Shown here one piece after another: positions 34,395 to 41,880 of a stretch of DNA of 64,000 nucleotides (within the stretch, counting starts at the first letter, position 1; every line of letters starts with the position of its first letter). This stretch comes from Arcobacter aquimarinus. GTDB taxonomy: Bacteria > Campylobacterota > Campylobacteria > Campylobacterales > Arcobacteraceae. The stretch covers positions 1,240,001-1,304,000 of the forward strand of contig NZ_CP030944.1 in NCBI RefSeq assembly GCF_013177635.1, read 5' to 3'. The notes under the pieces were generated by a model, which was not told where the DNA came from, did no database searches, and saw only the letters and a list, made by a program, of their open reading frames with translations. The position numbers were made by a program, and so were the translations under genes.

Positions 34395-35532
34395 GTCCAC
34401 GTGGTTCTCCTGTCGCTTCTTTTGCAGCAGTAGTACCAATTGCAGCAGTTTTTGATAAAGCCTTTTTTGTTCCAGCATTTGTAAGTTCAAATTCTATAGG
34501 CTTAACCTTTCCCGACACCTTATTACCAGCAGTATAAAAGAAGTTTGATTTTCCAACCAAATTTATGTATTTATCTTTTGCTTCACTATGTGGAGGAGTA
34601 TCTTTCCCAAATTCTCTACAACTTGCAATAATTTTTGCACCAGTTTTTGTATAAGACAATGCGTTAAAAGCTTTTTCATAAAATATTGATTCATCATTAC
34701 TGTTTTTCCTATAAAAAGAATATTTTGAACAATGATGCGGTGCTAATAAAATATCATACTCCAATTCATCTTCTCCATATTCATCATTTAAATATTCACA
34801 TACATCAACTTCTGCATCACCTGTTAAAAGTATTTTGTTAGTATATTTTTTTTCATGAATATCAATATTTAAAATTACACTACCTCTATTCTTCTTTTTA
34901 AAAGATTCGTAATCCTCATTTTCTTGCTGTTCTAATGGTGCCAATACTAAAATATTTATTTTATCTCTTAAGTCATTTTCATTTAAAGTACTAGTATTAT
35001 CTCCTATAGGACAAACAACTTTATCTGCACCTTCAGTACCTCCATCAGGACAATGGCCAAGTATTTTGATTCTATTACCAGTAGATTGAATTTTTTTACT
35101 TTCCATAAATAAATTAAACCTTCTATTCATTTCCGTATTAAAACACTTTGCATCACTTTCCAAAACATTAAACTTACTTGCTCTTTTTAGAAATCTTGCA
35201 GATCCCCAAATTTCTTTTATATAAATTTTTTTATCTTCATTTTTATACGAAGAAAGATCTCCAGTATGAAAATAGTTTTCAAAGCCTCTAATATGGTCAT
35301 CATCGTGATGAGATAGAATGAATACATCAATAAAAGGTCTACCTAATTCGTCAGTTTCAATATTTTTCATTAGGTATTCTAGTACATCATAAGAGTCATC
35401 ATCTTTGTCAGTTGATTTTTCTCTTATATACATATCGTAAAGAATAGTTGTTTTATTTAAATCATTTAATTTAAATAATGTCATATTCCCATTATCCACG
35501 GGTAATATTACAATTTTCGAGTTGTTTTTCAA
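34387..35532 (-). CDS. ComEC-like metallo-beta-lactamase-fold hydrolase with Gly-ending tail
   Basis: A 381-aa soluble metallohydrolase. The metal motif S74-H75-x-D77-x-D79-H80 (LSHHDDDHIRGF), LLTGDAE near 236 and APHHCSKYS near 264 match the ComEC/Rec2 branch of the fold, except Cys where most have Gly (HHGS). After the fold, the last 30 residues form a low-complexity Ala/Thr/Lys tail ending EATGEPRGHG. Start is TTG at 35532, with AAGGA 6 bases upstream. It is the first gene of the operon and overlaps the E2-E1-JAB gene by 8 bases. The flexible tail with a terminal Gly suggests a substrate for the E1 and E2 domains next door; this is inference. Confidence 0.85.
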   Translation of the reverse strand: MKNNSKIVILPVDNGNMTLFKLNDLNKTTILYDMYIREKSTDKDDDSYDVLEYLMKNIETDELGRPFIDVFILSHHDDDHIRGFENYFHTGDLSSYKNEDKKIYIKEIWGSARFLKRASKFNVLESDAKCFNTEMNRRFNLFMESKKIQSTGNRIKILGHCPDGGTEGADKVVCPIGDNTSTLNENDLRDKINILVLAPLEQQENEDYESFKKKNRGSVILNIDIHEKKYTNKILLTGDAEVDVCEYLNDEYGEDELEYDILLAPHHCSKYSFYRKNSNDESIFYEKAFNALSYTKTGAKIIASCREFGKDTPPHSEAKDKYINLVGKSNFFYTAGNKVSGKVKPIEFELTNAGTKKALSKTAAIGTTAAKEATGEPRGHG

Positions 35533-36029
35533 TTTATTTCCTTTATTTAAAAAAGGAACGTAACCTATTGTATCACTTTCTAATACTAGTTTATTATCTT
35601 TATTTAATTTATTTTACTTTAAGGAGATGGTGTTTATAATAACTCTAGAACTATTTAACGAGTTATTATGTATTTAATCCATAATAAATGTAACTTAGAT
35701 AAGTTATCTAAAATTAGTTTAACATTGTTAAATTCCTTTTGAATAATTTATTTAATCTCATTCAATTTGCTATGCATATTGAAATTGACACCGCTAAAAC
35801 ATCAAAATCTAGCATTTAATCCTGTATTCTTACTTATGATAATACTAAAATTTCAACAAAAATTATATTATTTTTTTGATCTTTTGTCAAGATAGTTTAG
35901 TCTCATATTATCAAATTTAGATAAAAAAGTAGCACTTGTTACTATATAGTGCTAATTATAAAGAGTTATTAATTTTTAGTATTTGATATATTTCTGAAAA
36001 ATTCAGAAATACCAACATCAAGAACATTC
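35533..36029. other. Gene-free AT-rich stretch upstream of the ubiquitin-like operon
   Basis: No open frame with a start and plausible composition is seen on either strand. The operon promoter should lie in its first 150 bases, reading leftward. The remainder looks like decayed DNA next to an IS relic. A local repeat (AAATTCAGAAATACC with TTCTGAAAAATTCAG) near 35990-36015 can fold weakly. Confidence 0.6.
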
Positions 36030-36251
36030 TTATTGTGATGATTTAGATTGATTTTTAGTTTTATCAATAGGAGTTGTTATATTATTTTCTTTTTTATAAA
36101 CTTTAATCTAATTAAAAATTGTTTTATTATTTATAGCAAGATCTTTTCCAATTTACATTGCTAACTTTTCATTATTCAAAATCAATTGAACAGTTTCATC
36201 CCTAAACTCTTTAGTATATTTACTATTTCTCATTTTTTCTACTTCTTTCAT
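36030..36251 (-). pseudogene. IS3-family transposase OrfA relic
   Basis: Reading leftward from the ATG at 36251 gives a helix-turn-helix OrfA-type sequence: MRNSKYTKEFRDETVQLI, then IGKDLAINNKTIFN. Two internal stops are present, one after NNEKLAM and one replacing the Trp expected in the N-W-I-K-x-Y motif. The frame ends at 36030 without an orfB behind it. The element is dead and truncated. Confidence 0.75.
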
Positions 36252-36408
36252 ACTTATTTTAGAAGTTTTTAAATTCTGAGTATGATTTAGTGTAGCGGGA
36301 TCATAAAATAATAGATGCTTAAAATCTCTCTATTTGAAAATACAAAAAAGTTAATATAATTAATTATCTCAAACAACTATTTATACTCTATAAAAATTAT
36401 GATTATTA

Positions 36409-36663
36409 TCAAATATTTTCAAAAAAATCTTTTATATTTACACCTAATACATCAGCAATTTTGATTAATTGTTCAATGTTAAAATGCTTATTTTGTAGGC
36501 ATAATTCACAATTAGAAATAACTCCAACTGATTTATGCCCTATCGCCATAGCAAGATTAAGTTGGCTTATGCCTTTTTCTTCTCTAATTCTTTTTACATT
36601 TTTACCTATAGTTTTATAAATTTTCTGAATGTCATCTTTAGAGAATTCGCTGTTTTTAATCAA
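36409..36663 (-). CDS. XRE-family helix-turn-helix regulator
   Basis: An 84-aa DNA-binding protein consisting almost entirely of one Cro/CI-type domain: KNVKRIREEKGISQLNLAMAI, then SNCELCLQNKHFNIEQLIKIADVLGV, ending in KDFFENI. The start is TTG at 36663. It is divergent from the next gene with a 77-base gap that holds two near-identical 10-mers, likely its operator. Such small XRE proteins often regulate their own promoter and a neighbouring toxin or defence operon. Confidence 0.85.
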   Translation of the reverse strand: MIKNSEFSKDDIQKIYKTIGKNVKRIREEKGISQLNLAMAIGHKSVGVISNCELCLQNKHFNIEQLIKIADVLGVNIKDFFENI

Positions 36664-36672
36664 TATAAATAC

Positions 36673-36734
36673 CTATAGTTAGTTTTTTATAAGTATAATT
36701 TGAATAAAATCTTTTAACAACTATCTATGGTTAG
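36673..36734. promoter_or_regulatory. Candidate operator and promoter between divergent XRE gene and 205-aa gene
   Basis: CTATAGTTAG (36673-36682) and CTATGGTTAG (36725-36734) match at 9 of 10 bases in the same orientation, flanking a TATAAT -10-like element at 36694-36699 that points rightward. The spacing suits an autoregulating XRE repressor. Confidence 0.4.
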
Positions 36735-36740
36735 GTAAAA

Positions 36741-37358
36741 ATGAACATATACAGTCAAGAAGTTTTAGAATTAAAAAAAGAGATTCTTACAGAAATAAGT
36801 AATGAGTTAAAAAATATTACAAATTTTAGAATCAAAACAAATACAAAAGCCTATTATGAATTAAAAAAAACTATTTCTAAATGGGATTTAGAAATTAATG
36901 AAATTTCAAATAGTATAAATTATAATGATGATGTAAATGAAAAGTTTTCATTTATAAAAATTGATAGAAAAACTTTAGAATCTCTTATTAATTTAAATAA
37001 TAAGCTCAAAATAGGCAATATTTCAAAATTATTAGATACTTTAACTATTACTTATGAAGAGTTTTTTGTTAAATATTCTTTAATCGAAATAAGATATCTT
37101 GACTTAAATAAAAAAATTCAAAAGGCATTAAATAATACAGATTTATACATAGGTGAGATTTTAGATAATGAATATGGAATTAAAAAAAATGAAAAAATAC
37201 TGTATAAAATTGATGATATAATAATTTATGAAGATAAAGAATATTTAGATGCAAAGAATCTAAAAAAGTACCCAATTGGAGAAAATGTATTTTGGATTTC
37301 TTTAAATTTTACTCTTGCAGATATAGAAAAATTTAATTCTTTATATTTTAATTTCTAG
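36741..37358 (+). CDS. Hypothetical protein downstream of XRE operator
   Basis: A 205-aa Lys/Asn/Ile-rich protein with no recognised domain, no signal peptide and no membrane helix. The N-terminal 110 residues are predicted helical; the C-terminal third has short beta-like segments (KILYKIDDIIIYEDKEYLD, then ENVFWISLNF). It starts a few bases after GGTTAGG and is 40 bases from the next gene, so they probably form one unit under the divergent XRE regulator. A toxin, immunity or defence role is possible but unsupported. Confidence 0.55.
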   Translation: MNIYSQEVLELKKEILTEISNELKNITNFRIKTNTKAYYELKKTISKWDLEINEISNSINYNDDVNEKFSFIKIDRKTLESLINLNNKLKIGNISKLLDTLTITYEEFFVKYSLIEIRYLDLNKKIQKALNNTDLYIGEILDNEYGIKKNEKILYKIDDIIIYEDKEYLDAKNLKKYPIGENVFWISLNFTLADIEKFNSLYFNF

Positions 37359-37398
37359 TAATAAATAAGTTTACAATCGCTGTTAAAAAAGAAATATA

Positions 37399-37998
37399 AT
37401 GGATACTCAAATAAACCAAAGAAATATCATAATCTCAAAACATGCCATTCAAAGAAGAGAACATTACACTCCTATTGATAAAGATATTTTAATAAATCTA
37501 GTAAAACAAATTGATGATAAATTTGCTATTTCAAAAAAAGAAAATAATATATATAAAATAGGTCACAAAAATACAATAGCAATAATTAAAAAAGCAGATG
37601 ATGCTTTAATTCTAATTACTGCATATTTTTTTGATAGATATGATTATAAAATTGATAACATTAATTTAAAAATTTCTATTGCCGTATCAAAAGAAGATAG
37701 AAAATTAAAAAGAGATATGAATAGAGGAATGATTCATAAAATATATAGAATAAACTTTTTAAACAAAAAAGTTGAATGTGGAGTTATCTGTGCTACTGTA
37801 AATAGTAAAAACTCAAGAGACAAAATACAAAAAGAGAATTTCAAATATAAACTTATTTTAGATTGGAAATTGTTCCTAAAATTTCAAGATATTCCAATGA
37901 ATCATTATCATATGTATTTTAATGATTTTGAGGAAATATTAAATGTTGTTCATCTTGAAAATGAAGATTTTTTTTTGAATAATTTTGAGAGAAAATAG
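37399..37998 (+). CDS. Hypothetical protein, possible small-nuclease-like N-terminus
   Basis: A 199-aa basic protein not assigned to a family. The opening ISKHAIQRREHYTPIDKDIL, followed by a strand pattern (ISKKENNIYKIG, TIAIIKK, DALILITAYF), faintly recalls BrnT/DUF4258-type RNase toxins, which begin with a His-x-x-x-R helix and a four-strand sheet. A second half with NRGMIHKIYRIN and CGVICATVN is unexplained. It is 40 bases after the 205-aa gene and shares its promoter region with an XRE regulator. The toxin idea is a weak inference. Confidence 0.5.
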   Translation: MDTQINQRNIIISKHAIQRREHYTPIDKDILINLVKQIDDKFAISKKENNIYKIGHKNTIAIIKKADDALILITAYFFDRYDYKIDNINLKISIAVSKEDRKLKRDMNRGMIHKIYRINFLNKKVECGVICATVNSKNSRDKIQKENFKYKLILDWKLFLKFQDIPMNHYHMYFNDFEEILNVVHLENEDFFLNNFERK

Positions 37999-38189
37999 TC
38001 ATTTAAGAATCCATTAAAAAGAGTTTTAAATGAATGAAAATGTATTGATGATTTCTGATGCAAGTTCTTTTAATTTAATAAAAATTGTTTTTTATTCTCA
38101 TATAAGAATTATTCTTAAAAAATAATAATAAATTATGATATTTAAAAGTATAAATATTATATTATTTATAAAAAATATAACGGATATGC

Positions 38190-40559
38190 ATGGAAATTTT
38201 TATTAGCTCTTTAGTTTTGTATCTAATTTACATTTTATTTTATAAATCAAAAAAAACATTAGTTAAAGATAATTCTGAAATACCAATAGATAGTAACTTA
38301 AAAATCTCAGTAAATAATGAATTAAAAAAAGAAAATTTAGTTCACAATGATTTATCAAAATCATATAACATAAATTCAACAAAAGATTATTATTCTCAAT
38401 CAAATATTTCTAATAAAAATTTTCAAAATAAACAAACTACAAAAAATTCTCAACAATCAGCAGTTTGGTATGGTAAAAATCAATTTGTTCAAGTAAGAAA
38501 TTATTCTATTTCAAAAGGTTTTGTATATGTTGGTGAAAAGCTAATTAATACAAGAAATGAGAATAACTCATATTACCAAGATTACGCATCTAATGATGCT
38601 TCATTAATAAACCCTTCATTAAATATCACTTCTGCTGAATCGTGGGAATATGGTGATGAAATGGGTTACTGGCCTAATTATGCAAACATACCTGCAAAAT
38701 GTAGAGGTGCATATTTGAAATGGCTATCAAATGGCCGAATAGAACCAAATACAAATATAGGATATGTGTTTTTATTTTTTTATGGTTTAGAAAGACGTAT
38801 ATTTGTTGATGCAATAAAAAGTAATGTTTCAGTAGAAGAAAGAAAAGATATTGTAAATGAAGTTTTACGTCTGTTAGAAGTGTATGGGGGAAATAATTCA
38901 TTTAAAATGTATGCTAGAAATTTTTTAGCTATGGAATGGCTATTATTTAATAGAAATGATGAAAAAATTCCTGATTATCTTAAATTTAATGGTCATTATC
39001 ATACAAATATATTAAGATTCTTATTAGCTAAAAGTATAGCTAAGCAAGAACCATTATCTTATGAACTTGCACTTGATTGGACAATTACTCATCCTACACT
39101 TGGGATTAGATTAAAAACACCTGCTCGTCGTTGTCCAAATGAATTTAAAGAGTTATTTAAACAACGCTATACACAGAAATTTGGACAAGGAATAATTGTA
39201 AAAGCAAATAAAACACCTTTAGAGTTGAATTATATTCCAGCAAGTTTTACAATAACTAATGTTTTAATATCAAAAGAAAAATTGAACCTACCTGATCCTA
39301 TTATATTAACAGCACCAATTAAAAAACTTATTGATTTAGTTGAAGAATGTACAAAACAATTAGATTCTTACAGTAAATATATTGGTAGAGAGGGGAATAA
39401 CCCAAATTCATTATATGCTCAATCTTTATTGCCTAAAGAGTTATTACAACAATCAACTTATTTAAATAAATTAAAAGAAAAACTTGAAAATAATGAAAAA
39501 GAAATTATTGTAATGAAATTAACTGAAATATATGATTTACTACAAGAAAAATCTCCATTAGTTATTGATAAAAAAGAATCAGAAAATTTAGCAACATTAA
39601 TTGAATTACTTGATTTTGGAATAGCTCCTGATAATCGTTACCATCATTTAAAACCTACTATTAATGGTCAAATAATTATATTTAAAAAAGGGCATGGAAT
39701 AAATTTTAATCCATCTCAAGAATTTACAATGCTATGTTCTATATTAAGACTAGGAGCAATTGTTAGCCAAATTGATGGTAAAGTTTCACATCAAGAAGAA
39801 AAACTTCTTTATAATTTAATTCAAGATAATAGAAAACTTACAAATATTGAAAAAGACTCTTTGAATGCATTCTTACAATGGGCTCTTATTACTCCACAAG
39901 AAATTAGTGGGCTTAAAAAGAAACTTGAAATTGCATCACAAACTGAAAAAACTGCAATTGGACATATTTTAATTTCCATTGCACATGCTGATGGGAGAAT
40001 AGATTTGAAAGAAATTAAACAATTAGAAAAACTATATACCCTACTTGGGTTAGATAAAGCTCAAGTTCTTAGTGATTTACATCAATTATCTACATCAAAT
40101 GAACCTATTATTATTGATTACAAAGATAAAGATACTAGCTATTCAATACCAAAACCAGAAAATAAACCTACGTCATCATTTACATTGAATGATGAAATAA
40201 TTAAAATAAGAGAAGCTGAAACTTTACAAATTAAAGGTGTTTTAGGTGCTATATTTACTAATGATGAAGATTTAGAAGAAAATAATATAAATGTTATTGA
40301 GGAAAATATTGAAACAAATTCACCTTTAACTACACTTGATGAAGCACATCAAAAATTCTTTAATCAGCTTATAACAAAAGAATTATGGGAAAAAGAAGAA
40401 ATACAAATTATTTCAAAAGAATTAGGATTAATGCCTGATGGAGCAATGGAAGTTCTTAATGAATGGGCTTTTGATAATGCAAATGCACCTTTAATTGAAG
40501 ATGATGAAAAAATATATATAGATATTGAATTAGCAAAGGAAATTATAAATGAGCAATGA
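38190..40559 (+). CDS. sngA: TerB-domain protein, Shango SngA-like
   Basis: A 789-aa protein. Residues 3-18 form a membrane helix (IFISSLVLYLIYILFY). A polar linker leads to the TerB-N domain at about 90-310 with MGYWPNYANIPAKCRGAYL, WLSNGRIEPN and IGYVFLFFYGLERR. A TerB domain at about 510-630 has a DGKVSHQEEKLLY loop and the AHADGRIDLKE acidic segment. A TerB-C segment lies near 710-789 (FFNQLITKELWEKEEI). In Shango, a TerB protein acts with an ATPase and a helicase against phage, exactly the next two genes. It overlaps sngB by 11 bases. The membrane anchor may place the complex at the inner membrane. Confidence 0.8.
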   Translation: MEIFISSLVLYLIYILFYKSKKTLVKDNSEIPIDSNLKISVNNELKKENLVHNDLSKSYNINSTKDYYSQSNISNKNFQNKQTTKNSQQSAVWYGKNQFVQVRNYSISKGFVYVGEKLINTRNENNSYYQDYASNDASLINPSLNITSAESWEYGDEMGYWPNYANIPAKCRGAYLKWLSNGRIEPNTNIGYVFLFFYGLERRIFVDAIKSNVSVEERKDIVNEVLRLLEVYGGNNSFKMYARNFLAMEWLLFNRNDEKIPDYLKFNGHYHTNILRFLLAKSIAKQEPLSYELALDWTITHPTLGIRLKTPARRCPNEFKELFKQRYTQKFGQGIIVKANKTPLELNYIPASFTITNVLISKEKLNLPDPIILTAPIKKLIDLVEECTKQLDSYSKYIGREGNNPNSLYAQSLLPKELLQQSTYLNKLKEKLENNEKEIIVMKLTEIYDLLQEKSPLVIDKKESENLATLIELLDFGIAPDNRYHHLKPTINGQIIIFKKGHGINFNPSQEFTMLCSILRLGAIVSQIDGKVSHQEEKLLYNLIQDNRKLTNIEKDSLNAFLQWALITPQEISGLKKKLEIASQTEKTAIGHILISIAHADGRIDLKEIKQLEKLYTLLGLDKAQVLSDLHQLSTSNEPIIIDYKDKDTSYSIPKPENKPTSSFTLNDEIIKIREAETLQIKGVLGAIFTNDEDLEENNINVIEENIETNSPLTTLDEAHQKFFNQLITKELWEKEEIQIISKELGLMPDGAMEVLNEWAFDNANAPLIEDDEKIYIDIELAKEIINEQ

Positions 40560-41871
40560 TAAAATTTTACAACTTCGTCCAAGAGAAAGAGATGCAATTA
40601 TTCAATCTCTACGAGCAGGAGTAACACCAAGATCTGGATTACAACATATTCAAGTTGGACGTTCAAAAGAAATTGAAGCATTATTAAAAGATATAGAAAA
40701 AATTAAAGAAAATGGTTCAGCATTTCGTTTAATCATCGGTGAATTTGGTTCTGGAAAAAGCTTTTTTTTACAATTAATTAGAATGATTGCATTAGAAAAA
40801 GGTTTAGTTACTGTTCATGCTGATTTATCTCCAGATAGAAGGATACATGCTACAGGAGGACAAGCAAGAAGTTTATATGCAGAATTAATGCATAATCTTT
40901 CAACTCGTACCAAACCTGAAGGAAATGGTCTTGTAAGTATTGTAGAACGTTTTATTACTGAAGTACGAAAAGAAGCTGATAAAACTTCTGAAACAATTGA
41001 TAGTATAATTACTAAACGACTTAATCATTTAAATGAATTTGTAGGAGGTTATGACTTTGCCTCTGTTATTTCATTGTATTGGCAAGGACATGAAAGTGAC
41101 AATGAACAACTTAAGTCAGACTCAATACGTTGGTTAAGAGCTGAATTTTCAACTAGAACAGATGCTAAAAAAGCTTTAGGTGTACGTAATATTATTGATG
41201 ATGCAAATTTTTATGATTATTTAAAATTAATGAGTTTATTTGTCAAACAAGCAGGATATCAAGGTCTTTTAGTAAATTTAGATGAAATGGTAAATTTATA
41301 TAAATTATCAAGTAGTCAAGCTCGTGTTTCAAATTATGAACAAATTCTTAGAATATTAAATGATTGTCTACAAGGTAGTGCTCAAAATATAGGATTTATT
41401 TTAGGTGGAACTCCTGAATTTTTATTAGATCCTAGAAAAGGACTTTATAGTTATGAGGCATTACAATCACGCCTTGCTGAAAATTCTTTTGCTAATCAAG
41501 TTGGAATTATTGATTATTCTGCAACATCATTGCATCTTTCAAATCTTGCACCTGAAGAATTATATATATTACTTAAAAATCTTCGTAATGTATTTGCATC
41601 AGGAGATATTAGTAAATATCTAGTACCAGATGAAGCATTAAATGCATTTTTAGCACATTGTTCAAATAAAATTGGTGATGCTTATTTTAGAACACCTCGT
41701 AATACAATTAAAGCTTTTGTTGATTTCTTAGCTATCTTAGAACAGAATCCTTCCCTTCAATGGAATGAACTCATCAAAAAAGTAAATATTAACAATGAAA
41801 TAAATACTGATATGCCCGAAATTAAATCTGAAGATAATGATTTAGATGATTTAACAACTTTTAAATTATAG
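40549..41871 (+). CDS. sngB: P-loop ATPase, Shango SngB-like (BrxD-related)
   Basis: A 440-aa AAA-type ATPase. Walker A is GEFGSGKS near residues 64-71, Walker B is LLVNLDEMVNLY near 247, and a sensor-like Asn/Gly segment GFILGGTPEFLLD follows. The start RPRERDAIIQSLRAGVTPR is characteristic of the BREX BrxD/DUF2791 ATPase group. Together with the TerB protein before and the Lhr-like helicase after it, the order fits Shango. In BREX type 2, brxD also pairs with the helicase brxHI, but no pglX, pglZ or brxC is present here. It is followed 9 bases later by the helicase gene. Confidence 0.8.
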   Translation: MSNDKILQLRPRERDAIIQSLRAGVTPRSGLQHIQVGRSKEIEALLKDIEKIKENGSAFRLIIGEFGSGKSFFLQLIRMIALEKGLVTVHADLSPDRRIHATGGQARSLYAELMHNLSTRTKPEGNGLVSIVERFITEVRKEADKTSETIDSIITKRLNHLNEFVGGYDFASVISLYWQGHESDNEQLKSDSIRWLRAEFSTRTDAKKALGVRNIIDDANFYDYLKLMSLFVKQAGYQGLLVNLDEMVNLYKLSSSQARVSNYEQILRILNDCLQGSAQNIGFILGGTPEFLLDPRKGLYSYEALQSRLAENSFANQVGIIDYSATSLHLSNLAPEELYILLKNLRNVFASGDISKYLVPDEALNAFLAHCSNKIGDAYFRTPRNTIKAFVDFLAILEQNPSLQWNELIKKVNINNEINTDMPEIKSEDNDLDDLTTFKL

Positions 41872-41880
41872 AGGTTTAAT

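Noticed and set aside
34395..34490. A 32-residue N-terminal extension of the E2-E1-JAB protein
   Set aside because: It is the out-of-frame reading of the upstream gene's Ala/Thr/Lys tail (repetitive Leu/Gln/Lys). The ATG at 34394 overlapping the upstream stop is the natural coupled start.
31681..35532. Type II CBASS
   Set aside because: No CD-NTase is found anywhere in the island, the E2-E1 and JAB parts are in one chain, and the first gene is a metallo-beta-lactamase.
38030..38125. 32-codon open frame before the Shango operon
   Set aside because: No ribosome-binding site or recognisable sequence; the length is expected by chance in AT-rich DNA.
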